This document shows positions 32,401 through 45,806 of a stretch of DNA of 64,000 nucleotides, piece by piece. Below the pieces are notes generated by a model. The model saw only the letters and a list, made by a program, of their open reading frames with translations. It had not been told where the DNA came from and searched no databases. The position numbers and the translations under genes are program-made. The stretch is from contig WNYE01000082.1 of the NCBI GenBank assembly GCA_021396245.1, positions 1 through 64,000 of the forward strand, in the 5' to 3' direction. Each line of letters opens with the position of its first letter. Position 1 is the first letter of the stretch. The DNA comes from Sporothrix humicola. Its lineage: Eukaryota > Ascomycota > Sordariomycetes > Ophiostomatales > Ophiostomataceae.

Positions 32401-34953
32401 GGGACCTTCCTCGTGTAATTATATGTGGTGTGTGTTTGTCTGCGTGATGTCTTTTTGAGGTATATTCGGCGTTGTTTTCATGGGTATCTTTATGTTGTTG
32501 TTTCTGTATTATTTGTTCTCTTGCTTCCGACCTCGTCTTCTCTGGCTTTTGGAATAATGTTGTCCATCGGAGACGACAAGGCTCGGTAGTATTACAGGTT
32601 AAATCTCACGGTAGCCGTCTTTATATCATGAACTTGGAATATATCTTTTCTCATCCAGACCGAAGAACACGTCTTCTTTCGATATGTTTTCGATCCCTTT
32701 CTCAAACACCTTCGAGTATGTACAATCTGTATCTTGTACCACCACGGCCCAGGCCACTCAGACTGGTGGATAGTGGCGGTGAGGCTATTGGATCCTTCCG
32801 CCCGTCGGAAAATTTGTGGCTTTCCCCGGAACTGTCGACGGCTTTCTACGGAAAAGTGTATTTTAAGGCACGGGAGTATGCGGACCTCCCGCCCTAATTT
32901 GTCTTCTGTTGTTGCTGCTTTCCCTGTCCGGAGTGGATGCAACGGCGCGTACCCCACCCTACGCTTTTGGCGTGATGTGTTGGTGGCACCTGCCCTGAAT
33001 TCTTCGGATCACAGTGAGAAAAAAGTCGCGTTACCGCAAAACGCGCCACTGCCAACGGGACTAGCTTCAGGGGTAAAAAAATATACAGATAAAAAAAAGA
33101 TAGGGTCCCCTGTCCATCCTCCAGTTCAACAGTCCGGCACTCCGTGGCCTCGCCAGGCCCGGACGGGTCCAGCCAGGTCTGAGATGGCTGATCATCAAAG
33201 TCAAAAGCGGGAATGGGTTGCCCAAGACTCAAGCAATGTTGGAAAGGCAGGATGGGAAAGTTAAAAGTGCATACACAGAACGACGTCTTGAGGATAAAAG
33301 GGAGAAGAGAGAATAAAGTATCTTGTCGATATGTGGCAAGAAATAGATACGGGCAAGAGGGGAAATAATATGGGCAGGAATTATCAGACGCACCTGCCAA
33401 TTTATGGTGACAGCCCTAAGTTTGTGTTCTGCAGTTTCTTCACCGTTGTTTCTTCCTCAAGCGGAGGTCCATATGTTGCCAGCCTGGCTTGGTAGTACGA
33501 GGGGTCAACACGATGGTCAATTTATGTTTTTCTGTGAACAATCTGGAAGGAACGATGGGTTGCCTGCATATTGTTTAGTTTGTTCCTGCATGAATCTGGG
33601 AAATGGCAGGATGCAGACAATCCAATGGCAGGCACGGCCCAGAAGGCTGGACCGACCGCCTGGACAGACTCACATATTATCACACAACCACACTGATTTG
33701 GACGGTCTTCCGTTTCCCGTTTGCAGCTCACAGTGGCCAGGCCTTGGATTGGCAAGAAACAGAGTGAGATCGGCGCGTGAGATGGCCCCTGGAAGTCTTA
33801 GCTAGCGAAGGTCTAGTGCTCCGTGGTGGCCGGTGCCTGCATTCCTGTGTGCCTACCTTTTCTGCACCTTCTGCCCTGTTTCCTCTTTCCACGACCACCC
33901 ACAGCACCTTCCACCCCCCTTTTTTCTCCTCCCACGCTGCTGTTATTGGCCCCCGCTCTGCAGTTGCTCTCCATCTTTAAATGAGCTCTTGCTGCTTTTG
34001 GTGTAATGACCAACTGCAGCAATAATTAGCTCCATTGCGACCGCCCCATTGGACACGCAAAAAAGGGAACGACCTCACAATCGCTCCTTCCCTGCCTGGT
34101 CTTTCACTATCTCATTTTCTTCATCTTCCGGCCTCCGCTTTCTCCTGCTTCGGCCAGGGGGCTCGTACTTTCTCTGTTCTCGGTTTTTTCTGCTCCTTCC
34201 TTTCTTGCGGTGTGCGTTTGCTAAATTTTGTGTCCCTCTTCGTGATGATTTCTTGTTGTTTGTTTTTGAGATTTTCACCTTTCTCGTCATCCCGCCTACA
34301 ATCGAGCCATCGCCCAGTCACTTTCCGCCGTCTCAGTTTCAGTTCAAGCGGAACACGCATAGAGCAGGCTACCCCCTTAAACCTCCACGCACTTTCCATA
34401 AGACACCATAACGCGATTCTATTAAGCCAAAACGACAAAGAAAGGCCATTTGCCTCTACCGTGTTTATCCAGACTCTCAAGCGGTGTGGCCATTCTTTTC
34501 TCGATCTCGAGTTGAATCTTGTCCGACATAGCTTACGCGGCGAAAGATACGTTTGTGCAGGACCTCCTTTTTGCTCCCGACCAAGCGAGAGCATCTTGTC
34601 GTGAGACGATACCTAAACAATCGACCACGAATTCACATTCGATTTGATCCCGCCAAGCGTTTCCTCGCCAATTCGGAGCTCCTCGACATATCACGGCAAT
34701 TTCCCCAGGAATTTTTGTGCAGTATCAGGGTCTATCTCCCTGCATCTGTTCGCTATTCTCTCTCCCTTCTCCCTTCGATGTACATTGCTGCCTGCACTGG
34801 CATTTGAGGGGGGTTAAGGGGGAAGAAGGCCCTCAAGCAAACAAACGCGGTTTTTATACACGCAACCGACGAAATATTGTTTTCTTTGTGATTTTACACG
34901 GGTCACTTTGACGGACCGTCTTCAATCCCACGATCCGAGCCGACACGCCCATC
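32401..34953. other. Intergenic region and TBC-gene leader
   Basis: The 3' flank of the Gln-rich gene, then about 1.2 kb of pyrimidine-rich leader of the Rab-GAP gene (33850-34950). Open frames here are low-complexity and on no strand show a domain. Confidence 0.5.
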
Positions 34954-37900
34954 ATGGACTCCGAAACCTCAGCCGGCGACCGGAAGTCCATGCCGGATAC
35001 CAAGCATGATCTGGACATGGCCGCAGTGAATGAGAAGAGCGTCGCCGACACAGCTGTGGAAGTGGATGAGAAAGAAGAGAAGGTGGCAGAAGATGAGAAG
35101 GAGGAGGGAGAAGAAGCAGAGGAAGAAACATTAAACGCCACTGTCACACAGGAAGTCCCAACCTCCGCTTCCTCCGAGGAAGACAATGAGGATGAGGCTC
35201 CAACAGACAACATGCCTTCTCCAGACGATACAGACGATTCAGGCGCTCCTGACGAGTCAGCCGACACAGATCCGGAACCGACTTCGCCATTAATACCAGA
35301 CGAGACGGCCGACGAGCAGGCAGACACCAATATGCAGATTCGCGGGAGCATCATCGGAGACCAGGCTGAAACCAGCGCTGCCCGGCTTGACGAGCACGAT
35401 TCTCTTGTTACTGTTCGCTTGTCTGAGCCACCAATCCTCAGTATCAACACCAACAGCACAACATCTCGGGATTCTACTGGAGCTACAAGCGAGGACGGAA
35501 GACCGACCACTCCAACCACGACGCGCAGCCACAGAGCGACCATGCCCACCGTGGCCGAGGACGAGACCGACAGCGACGAGAGTGAGGAAGAAATCGAGGA
35601 TGTGAACTGGGAACAACTGCAGCAGACCGAGAACGAGGAGTCCAACGGGCAAAATACCGATAACGTACGTTTCCCCCATCTTCTTATATATTCATTCACC
35701 AGTGAGTTTGTAAAGCTAACACTACGTCTCAGACCGCTATGCTTCTGGCACGACTCGAACAGGAAAATGCAAAGCTCGCGACAAACCCCAAGAGCATCCG
35801 CGTTCAGAATCCCGACAGCACCCAGCTTTCTCCGCGCCGCGTACGTCCAGTCTCCGTTGCTCAGCTCCGCGATATGGTCCGGGGGCCAACACCGGCTGCC
35901 CTACGTTACTCGATGCTTCCTCCCCCGCCGATGACGGATCTCGAGTTCTACGCTGCCCTCGTCCAAGACTACCACCAGACCGCCGCCCGTCTTCCAACCC
36001 TGTTGTCCAACAAGATCCGGAAGGGTATTCCGCCGCCATTGCGCGGTGTTGTATGGCAGGGCATGACTGGCGCCACTCGCGATGCGGCGCTGCTCGACCA
36101 GTACGAGAGATTCTGCGACGCGACCAGTCCTTACGAGGGAATCATCGGTAAAGATCTCGGTCGCAGCTTTCCCGGCGTCGACATGTTCCGCGAGCCGGAT
36201 GGAGATGGGCAGCGCATGCTTGGTCGCGTGCTGAAGAGCTATAGCTTGCACGAACCGCGCATCGGCTACTGTCAGGGTCTCGCATTCCTCGTCGGCCCGC
36301 TTTTGATGCACATGCCGGACAGAGAGGCTTTCTGTGTTCTCGTCAAGTAAGTTTCTTTATCGTGTCTTTTCTTAACTGTCGCATCTTTTTTTCTTCAAAC
36401 TATCAATGGTCTTGAATATGCAATTGTTCAATTGCCATCATTGATGAATTGAATGTTGATGGTTTTGCATGGTGGTATTTTGGTATTTTGGCACCTTACG
36501 TTGCATTTTGTTTGGTACTAACAATGCGTTTTCAGACTCATGGAAAACTACGATCTGCGCAGCTCCTACATGCCAGATCTGGCTGGCTTACACGTCCGCA
36601 TCTACCAATTCCGCGAACTGCTACGCAGCACGTTGCCGGAACTGTCGTCCCATTTGGAGGATTTGCAGGTAGACCCCGCTGCCTACGTTTCACAATGGTT
36701 CCTATCATTTTTTGCGGTGACTTGCCCCCTGCCCATGCTGTTTCGCATGTACGATGTAGTCTTTGCCGAAGGCGCGGCAGAGACCATTATGCGGGTGGCT
36801 CTGTCCCTTATGCAGAACAACCAGGCACGTTTGCTGGCGTGCGCAGAGCTCGAAGATGCCATCCAGCTTTTGCTTTCGCGCGGCCTCTGGGATTGTTACC
36901 ATTACAACGCAGACGAGTTTGTGCTTCATTTCCTCAGTCTGTCCAATGTTGTTACCAGAGACCGACTGGCTTCGCTCGACCAGGCCTATCGTGAGGCACA
37001 GATTGCCAACACCAACAGCCAAACCGACACCAGCAGTAATGCGGATCGCTCTTCAGCCATCAGCACGATAGCCTCTCGCTTCCTGGGCCGCCTTTGGACG
37101 TCTTCATCTTCTTCCTCGTCTTCTCCATCGACAGCAGCTGCGACTGCATCGACATCAAATCCGCCGCCTTCCATCAACGAATCCCCTTCCCCATCGAACC
37201 CCAACACGCTTTCCCAAAATTCTGGTGTCACGTCTCCAACCAGTGTGACATCGCCTGCCAACCAATCCCTTGGCCTCAGCTCGGGCCTCAGTGCACCGCT
37301 GCGACCTCTGAGCTTGCTGCAGCGGAGCAACTCCAAACACAGCATTGCATCCACAGTCAACTCAATGGAGGCGGCTTCGCCCGCTGCCGGTCCGTCGTCC
37401 TCGTCCGCAACCACCTCGTCATCGTCTTCTTCCGTCCTCAGCTCCACGTCAACAGATGTGACATCAATATCGCGCGACTCGTCCGACATCAACGTCTCCG
37501 CAAAGACAACCGCAGCGTCCAGCAACGCCAACAACAAGAATTCGGACAACGACCGGTACCTGCACAGCCAAATCGAGGACTTGCTCACAGCTCTCAGCGA
37601 CTTACAGCGCCAGCATGCCCTCGCCACCGACCAGCTACAACGAGAGCGGGAAGAGCGCAGCGACGACCAAAAAGCAGTGCAAACACTGCTGCGTGACTTG
37701 CGTGAGAAGTGCACCAAGAGAGCTATTGCTGCACCCGCCAAGAAGGCACCGGTCACATTCGGTGTGCAGTTGCGAGCGACAGAGGCTGACGACACGCCCA
37801 TTGCATCCACAAAGACGGGCACCCAGTCTTCCAACTTTGAGCTGTCAATGTCGCAGGATGAGCTTTTCGCACTTTTGGAGCCAGTGGAGGCTCGCTTCAC

Positions 37901-38939
37901 GTCTTCTGTCGATAACCGGCGATCATCGGTGCCACAGACCAAGTCCCAGCTACGGGATGAGCTCGGTCGTGCAAAAGAGCAACTGGCCAACGAGCTCGCC
38001 AAGGGCCAGGACCGCAACCGCCAGGTCTATGACATGCAGCAGGAGGTGGCTACCATGAAAGACCAGCTTCGCGACAGCCACGCACATGCCCGTGTTCTGC
38101 ACCAGGACAAGCAGCGTCTCGAGCGCCAGATCCATGATTTACGGACACGGGTCGCATCTGAGGCAGCGTCTGCCGCGGTCGCAGCTGCTGCTGGCGCTGC
38201 CCACATTACGCACAGCAACGGCGCCGAAACCGAGAACACGGCTGTCAGCCATATGAGCACTTCTGTCGGCGCCGGTGCCCAAGGCATTGCCGACGCGGCG
38301 ACAGAATGGTTTGGCCGTGCTACTGGTGTCGGTGGCGGCACGCCTGGCAAGGGTGGTGCTTCTGGTGGCCTCCGTGAGCTCAAGCTTGGGCGTAGCAAGT
38401 CCACGCCGACACAAGCTTCTGCATCGACTGCCAACGGCCCACCTCAGCCGAACGGCACCATGTCGATGTTTGGTGGCAATGGGAAGCGCTCATCCTCACT
38501 GATCGTCCGTGGGCCAGGCCGGCGCGAGTCTGTTTTCGGCGGTGGCATGGGCGGCTATCCAGGCGGCACGGATGATAGCACAGAACAACAAGACGCCCTG
38601 GTCCTGGAGCTTGTTCAGGCCAAGACGTCCGAGGCCGTTGCCCGTCAAGAGGCCGAAGAGGCTAAACAGAAGCTCGAGAGTCTGCGCAAGGCTCTCGGCT
38701 TGTCGCCCAACGACATGGCATCGATGCTGCACAACGCGAGCAATTCGGGAGGTGCAGCTGCCGCCGCCAACTCTGCAGCCTCGGCCGCCATGGGCATGCT
38801 GGGACGGCTGACCACGTCCATATCCGATAGCAACGCCAACGCGGCCAGCACAAAGGCAGCTGCCGCGACGCCTGCGACAGCGCCAGCTACCAATACGACG
38901 TCGTCCTCTGGCTACGGCTTCTTCGGCTGGAGACGCTAG
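34954..38939 (+). CDS. TBC-domain Rab GTPase-activating protein
   Basis: Stimulates GTP hydrolysis by a Rab GTPase in vesicle traffic; the domain layout resembles Gyp5/EVI5. Three exons: 34954-35664, 35733-36346 and 36536-38939 (1242 aa). Residues 1-about 230 are acidic and disordered. The TBC domain spans about 330-600 and shows the catalytic arginine region IPPPLRGVVWQGM, the IxxDxxR motif as IGKDLGRSFP, and the glutamine finger in GYCQGLAFLVG. A Ser-rich linker (about 640-780) follows, then coiled coil around 785-840 (LHSQIEDLLTALSDLQRQ and onward), another heptad region about 920-1000 and an Ala/Ser-rich tail ending in FGWRR. All three catalytic motifs are intact, so it should be active. 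The Rab partner cannot be told from the sequence. Confidence 0.92.
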
Positions 38940-41757
38940 AACAGCGGTCGTCCCATTCTGTCGGAGACCATGTTCTGAATCGTATCCCAATTACTTCACC
39001 TTACTTTTCTTCTTCTTTTGGTTATGTGGCCTGGCATCCCCCGCTCTCATCTGAGTGTGGTGTGCAAGGCTGCAACATTTTTTGCTTCCTTCTTTTTCTG
39101 GCATAAATTGGCACAAAATGCACAGCATAGCATTGGTTGGCGCACTATTTTTCTTTCTTATTTTTGTACATACGTACACAAACACTTTATTGACTGCCTA
39201 TTTTCAGTGGCTCCTGCGGGCCGTGTATTATGCAGAGCAGATCAACAGATATACCATCCATGAAGTACATAGCATACGTGGGATTTTGATATTTCAGCAC
39301 TTTGGCAGTTAATGTTTATATGAGACAAAGTATATTACATTAGAAAACCCTAATAATACCTCACAATTTTACTCAAAAAGTACATTGTAAGAAGCATAAG
39401 CCTGACAAGAGACACACTCGCACACGAGGCGCGCAATAGCCCGCATCCGGGGAACATGTCTCACAGCACCGTAAAAAATGCCCGTCTGACAAGTGCCCGT
39501 CTATTTCGGTCCGTCGTCGAGCGACGTCGATGTGGTCGCGTGCATTCCAGAGTGTCAAAAAAGTGTCTTATCATGAAGGCTCACTAGCGTAGGGCCGGAT
39601 GCCAGAATCACATGCAAGCTGCCGCCTTAGCCTGGGCGATTGTGAAAGCAGATGACGACACTGTGGACAGATTTGTGCAAGCGTGGCTTCAGTGAAGGAA
39701 GGTTGCACACTTCTCCTTTTTGCTCTGCAGCGAGCTTTGCTGCGATGTGCGGCAGTAGCGCAGCATTGCCCCTGCAGCTACATACAGCGGGAAAATAGGG
39801 GCAGAAGGAGCGCTGGCGAGGCCTGGACCGTTGCCTGAGCTCTGCTGGAGTTGTTGGATCGCGCCTTCCATCAGGTCTCCCAGCGACCAAAAGCGGGCTC
39901 GACGGCCCCACTCAGGCACTATGATACCCACAACGGCGGGTTGTTACTGGCTAGCAACGCCTATCAACAGCCAATTCGTTTTGAAACAAATGCGAGCTTT
40001 CTCCCTTCCATGCCGTCTCTACTTTCTTTTTGGTGTCTCTTTGCTGTACTTTGTTCGTCTCTTTTTTTTTTTTTTTTCTGTCGCCACCTAGAAACCAAGC
40101 TAACGCAAGGTGGGCAACCAAAACAGACAAGAGCCAGTAACAAACAGAGGGAAAGAGCGTGAGCAAGCGATCGAGGCAAGTGCGCCATACACGTCACAGA
40201 ACAGAATAGAAAGATGCACCAAGTGGACAAGCTCTTGTCAAGGAAAGAGCTTGCTCTTGCTTGTGTGTCTTGTGTGCTTTTCGTAGTTCTAGCGCCTGTC
40301 GTGCTCTGTTTGCGGGCAGGTTGCAGCGCATAGCACATTTTGTTCCAGATGAGAAAGAGCCACACACCACCTTGTACGCCCAAAAAGCAGGTGACGACGT
40401 TCCAAGGGAATTGACATCACCTTTTTTTGAGTGTGCTTCTTTCTGGCCAGTCCCTTCCCATTCTAGAGCCTTTGCCCTCCTGGGAGGCACCTCCGATCTC
40501 TCCTTCCCTGCTTGTCTCTGTCTCCCCACCTCCTGTTCGCATTATTTTTGTGCTCCCCTCGCTCTTTCCCTTTGGGTCAAGATAAAAGCTAATCTTAAAA
40601 ATAAAAACCTTTTTCTCTTTCACACACTCTTTGCCTTTTCTTGCCATCTTGCAAAAACATCTTCCCCTCTCTTCCTACACGCTCCCACGATATTCACGAT
40701 TCTCCGCATCATCAACGCCACGCCAAGGTCAGTTACCCATCACCCCCTGTTTGCTTCACTGGTTTGCTGCTTTACACTGCTGCACGTTTGCTTTTCTTCC
40801 TCCCGTTTGGGGCTCTCATTGTTCTCTCACATGTAACCCCCCTTTCGCGCTGCCCTATCTCCCTTCCCGCCCGCGTTTTTTGGGCAGTTTTTGGCCGTGT
40901 CGCTCGCTCGCTGTTGTCCCGTGTGACCATTCCGTGTGCACAACAAAAACAACCAGTGCACATGGTGCGTCGTCATCACGAGCTCCAGAAGAGAAGAGGA
41001 CAGAAAGGCTGTGAAAATACACGCGGAGGTAGAGAGAGAGAAGGCCAGGTAGCCTGAACTGAGAAAGCTCTCGAGATCCTGTTCGCAGGCAGCAGTCGCT
41101 GCGAGAAACGATCTTCGTGGTCGGGTCTTTTTCCGAGAGATGTACGCTTTCCCAAGGGGCCAGACCTAGCCATGCCTCAGATACAGAGAGACGTGTGTGT
41201 TTACCTGTCTGAGGCGGTGGTACGAAAGCATTTGCTGTCGTCTCTCAGAAGATGCTTTGGCCATCGTTGCATCATACAAACCTATTATTCCCACCCCTAG
41301 TCCTCCCGAGCTTGGCCCCCTTTTCATTTCGAATTTTTTATTTTCTTTTACCTTGCATCGCCTTTTCTGTTCTCTTCTCTCCTTTTCTCTCACTTTTTGC
41401 ATATCTACTCACTTCTCTCAAACTCGCTTTTCCTCCCTTGATTCAAGCAGCTTTCTTTCGCCCCTCGTCAACGAGAGCCCCTCCTCTTTTCTTTGCGCAA
41501 CAGCTAACATTGACCATTTGGGTTTAATGGCACAGGCTTGAAACAAAAGAACTTACGAACATCCAAGCAAATCCAGAGAACCCCTCTCTCCTCCTTTTCA
41601 CTCTACCAAACCACACTCGCGATTCCGCAGACTTTCTGCCCTCTTTCGAAGCTTTCAAACTTCCATCCGTCATCGATCCCGTTTCTCGATCGTCGAAAGC
41701 GCCCTAAACCGCCTTCAAACACCCTTATCTCCCACATATCCAGACACAGTCGAAGCC
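38940..41757. other. Long intergenic region and reticulon leader
   Basis: About 2.8 kb without a gene. Pyrimidine-rich blocks at 39990-40080 and 40600-41760 are probably the long leader of the reticulon gene. Open frames on both strands are compositional. Confidence 0.5.
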
Positions 41758-43119
41758 ATGGCCGACACTGCCAGTTTCTCCACCAACGGTGGTGCTAAGA
41801 GTTAGGTATGTATTTCACCATGCGAGCCTGATGTCAACGTCCTCGCCACGGCATTTCTAGGTGTTTTCAGACTTCTTTGACGATTTACTAACGACCTCTT
41901 CTGAACAGTTTCCCCTTTGCATTTCATGATCCCTTATCTCTGCCTCAGATTTACGAATACTAACAAGCCCGTTTTCCCCCGATCCAGACGACACTTTCTC
42001 AAATGGTGCGTCCCAATCTATATCGCGTGATCTCTATTCATTTTTGAAAGACACTCTCAGAACTAACACTTTCGTTTCTTTTTGCAGGCCCTTTTGCCAC
42101 TGCCGCCAAGGACGAGGCAGCAAAGACCTCGGACGAGCTCAACAACCTTGCCAACTCCCGCCAGACTCCCTCGACACCTGCGGCCACTGGCCAACCCCTG
42201 ACGCACTACCACTCATTCTTCTCCGAGCTTCTGTCGTGGAACAACCCTCGTACGTACATCCGAACTGCTCCGTGAACACAGCCAAACACATCGACATTCT
42301 ACCAGAATGCTGACTAACTCTTGTGCTTTAGGCGCTTCCGCTATTGCTTATACCTCGATCGTGGCCTTTATCTTTGCTGTCAGATACCTGGACGTCATCC
42401 GGTGGGGTTTGAGACTGACGTGGATGCTTCTTGGCGTGACCGTCGCCGCCGAGATTGCTGGCAAGCTGGTCCTGAACAAGGGCCTTGCCAGCCAGATCCG
42501 TCCCCGCCAGTACTACACGCTTCCCCGTGAGGCCCTTGACAACATTCTTGGTGATGTGCACGAGCTTCTGAACTTCTTCGTTATCGAGGCCCAGCGCATC
42601 GTGTACGCCGAGAACGTCGCTGCCTCTGCTGCTGCCTGCATTGCCGCTTTCCTGTCGTACTACCTCGTCAAGATTGTGCCGTACTGGGGTCTTGCTCTGA
42701 TCAGCACCACGATCCTGTTCATTGCGCCGCTTGTCTACAAGACCAACAAGGAGCTTATTGATGACCAGGTCAAGCACGCCACCGACATTGTCAACGCCCA
42801 GACCAGCCAGCTGCGTGAGGTTGCCAACAAGCACACCGCCCACGCCACCGAGGTCACCAAGCAGTACATGGGCGACTACTCCGCCAAGGCCCAGCAGCTG
42901 CTTGGCGGCCGTTCTGCCCCTATCTCTGTCCCGACCCCGGCCCCTGCCGCCTCCAAGCCCACCACGTCGGTCCCGGCGACGGTTGCCTCGGCCCCTGCTG
43001 CTCCCAGGACCGAGCCTACCCCCAAGTACGAGGAGACCGACTTCCCTGCCGCTCCCCGGGAGGACCTGAAGACGGAGGCCGCCAAGGTTACGGATGAGGA
43101 GCCCCTTGTCTCCCTGTAA
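41758..43119 (+). CDS. RTN1: Reticulon-like ER-shaping protein
   Basis: Membrane-curving protein of tubular endoplasmic reticulum. Proposed exons: 41758-41800, 41988-42005 (18 nt), 42088-42249 and 42332-43119, giving 336 aa. The reticulon homology domain starts at about residue 55 (SFFSELLSWNNPRASAIAY) and contains two long hydrophobic hairpins: AIAYTSIVAFIFAVRY with WMLLGVTVAAEIAG, and the stretch around AAACIAAFLSYYLVK with WGLALISTTILFIAPLVYK. The loop between them carries the ELLNFFVIEAQRIVYAENV-type segment. The tail is Pro/Ala-rich and acidic at the end. Exon 1 is uncertain: the consensus donor GTATGT at 41806 is preceded by an in-frame TAG, so the weaker donor GTTAGG at 41801 was used to close the frame. 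Confidence 0.88.
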
Positions 43120-44414
43120 AGTGGTGGCAATGAATGACCTTTTCTCACATCCGTTACCTTGGTAGACCGAGATGTCTCCGTTTTATTCCTCCTTACAAGG
43201 GGCACATCTAGTCCAGGCTCCCCATGGCCTGGGTTGTGATTGTGTCTCTTTTTTTTCAACCCTAATACTTTCGACAACCCCACTTACTTTTTCCGGTTTT
43301 CTTCTTCACATTTTATTGTCGGCTGGCCGCCTCAACTTTCCGGTTTCATGGGCAAATAGACTTCAAATCGAACGAGGAAACCAGCTGGGCTATACTCCCC
43401 TTTCTTCCTTGACGGATAAAAGGGGCCGGGCTGCATGACAGACAAACGAGCTATGGCGAAATTCACTTTTTGTATTTTTTGCACGTTATATACGAAGGGA
43501 AAGGAGAAACGCTGCTGTCAGTGGGAAGGGGATGGGTTTGGTATTTGTTATGCTTGATGCCGTCATTTTAGAGATGCGTTGGGAGGAGCTTCATGGTTTT
43601 GATGGTTTTTGCCTTTTGCCTTTTTATGTCTTTCTGTTTTTCTGTTTTTTCTTCTTATTCTTGGGACAGGACGAAACGAGTTTGTACGCCGCACAAAGAT
43701 TGTACGAAATATGTGTTTTGCTTTTTGTTACTGTGGAAGAGAAACAGATGCTTACCCTTGTTTACCAAATCGTTCACTGTTTTATGTTTACCGTGTCTTT
43801 GCTCTCCCCTTTTAACGTTCTGTTCACGTTACTTTGCTGGACTCTTATTCAGTCGTTGATTTCGCAGTTTTTTCTTTAGTATTTTACGCGGAGTTTATCT
43901 ATTTCCCATCTTATTGACGTCATTGTGCTGAACGCGTGAAACAAACATTTCTTGTTCGATCATTGCGGGGCGATTCGACCTCGGCACGGCAGTGCTGCAT
44001 CTTGACAGTAATGCATAAATGAAGAACCAGAGTTTTCAAGGTGATCACTGATTTAATTATCAAAACGCCCTTGGCCGTAAATGCTACAAATTGCCCCAAG
44101 ACGGAGACGTGCATGTTTTCCTGTCCAGTGAGGCAGTGATGCCGTCCTACTCTTCCTCATGATGATTTTTGTGTGGTGTAAACCTGGCCGCTTTCAGTGA
44201 GCCGTTTTATGTAAAGTGAAGAAGATTATACAATAAAATAAAAAAAAATAAGACAGAAGTATCCCGGAAATCGCTTTTAGATGCCACCGCCCTCCTTTTT
44301 AAGAAACAATAATAAAATAAAATGATGGACAAACAAAAGAAAAACACCGTACATGCAAACATATTAAACAAACGACAAAGGAAATTCAACGTAAAATGTG
44401 AGCTTGTCGCACAT
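43120..44414. other. Convergent intergenic region
   Basis: The 3' flanks of the reticulon and PQ-loop genes, T-rich at 43590-43870. No gene or structured element was recognised. Confidence 0.5.
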
Positions 44415-45313
44415 TTAGTGGTAGCTCGACATGTTACGGCGCAAGAGAGGACGCTGGTCGCGCTCTTCGTCCGAGTTGTCGTCAACACTGTCGGCATCGG
44501 CAGCGTCCTCATCGACGTCCGTGTCGCATGAGCCCTCATCCTCGACATCGCAGTCGGTGTCGTCGTCCGAGCCCTCCACGCGGTAGATGAAGAACTGGAT
44601 GAAGATGCACATGTCGAGGAAAAGAGTGCCCAGGCTTCCGGCGAGCCATGACAGGTTCACGAGCAGGTATCGGCCGTACCGCGCACGCGCATCCTCAGGC
44701 GGACACGTGGCGCGGTTCTGGCCGCTGCAGCCGTCGTAGGCAAAGATGGACAGCACGTAGGTCAGGTTGCCGAGGCAGGCGAACAAGAAGAAGAGCATGC
44801 TGACACCGTCGGTGGACTGGCGGCGCCAGTTGAGCAGCAGCTGGGGCACGCGGGAGCCCAGGTAGAAGACGGCGCACAAGTAGCCAAAGACCTGGCCCCA
44901 AAAGTTGAAGGTGAGGTCGCTGTCGCTGTCCGAGCCGTTGGTCGGCGGGTTGTTGTCGCGGTTGCTGCCACCGCTCAGCCACCAACCGGCCACACCAGCG
45001 GCGCAAACCATGAGCATGGACATGGCGTTGAAGACGACAGTCTGAAGGGTGCTAGAGCGCCGCAACGAGGCGTTGTTGGCTGCTGCCGTTGTCGTCGAAT
45101 CAGGGGCGGCGTGCTCGACGCTGTCGTCGAGGTTGGGCACAAAAGGCACAGCAGGCGAGAGGGTCGACCAGTTGGAGCCACGGCGCTCCTGGTGGTAATG
45201 GTGTTGGTGATGGTGGTGGTGGTGACCGTTCTCACCGTTCTCGCCAGCCTGCTGGCCATTGTTGTTGTTCTTGGCCAGGAGCGATGTGCGTTCATCAGGA
45301 CGGCCGTTTCTGG

Positions 45314-45348
<35 letters not shown>

Positions 45349-45806
45349 CCAGCCGCGTTCGCCACTCTCCGCGTCTTCTTGTTCTTGGGCTTCGGCGGCG
45401 GCACCACGTCGTCGTGCCATGTAAATCCCTTGTAGTAGAAGCACTGGCCCAGCAGCACAATGTCGGCAATGGTATAGTAGACGGCAAGGATGATCATTGT
45501 TGGCAGGACGCCCTGCAGGACGGCGCCGAGGATGTTGAAGACATCGCCGGCGAGCCAGACGATGATGAACTGCAGCGACAGGCCGTCGGCACTCTTGCGA
45601 CGGAAGTTTTCGATGATTTGTGGCGAGAAGACGACGACCCAGCAGGCAATTGAAATGGATCTAGATGAAAAAGAACAGTCAGTAAAGACAGTAAAAATAG
45701 TAAAGACGGCACGTCATCAAGGGTAGACGACAACGGCAACAACGCACCCGCAAATGCCAGAGATGGCCTCAACATCGAGGTTGAGCGGTCCCGTGGGCGG
45801 AACCAT
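44415..45806 (-). CDS. PQ-loop transporter (vacuolar cationic amino acid type)
   Basis: Seven-helix PQ-loop protein of the Ypq/PQLC2 family, expected to export cationic amino acids from the vacuole or lysosome. Two exons on the minus strand: 45806-45748 and 45660-44415 (434 aa). The first PQ motif is in VFSPQIIENFRRKSADGLS, followed by FIIVWLAGDVFNILGAVLQ. The second is a VPQLLLNWRRQSTDGVS segment near residue 300. Between them is a long hydrophilic loop with ten consecutive Ser (AGC repeat, 45315-45344) and a His-rich run. The C-terminus is very acidic (Asp/Glu clusters). A transporter with two PQ loops and this order fits the Ypq family rather than cystinosin. Substrate is inferred from the family only. 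Confidence 0.9.
45315..45344. repeat. (GCT)10 microsatellite in coding sequence
   Basis: Ten perfect GCT units on the plus strand, read as AGC (Ser) in the PQ-loop gene. Confidence 0.95.

Noticed and set aside
34854..35699. 281-codon Ser-rich open frame antisense to the TBC gene
   Set aside because: Mirrors the acidic Glu/Asp codons of the sense gene; no independent evidence.
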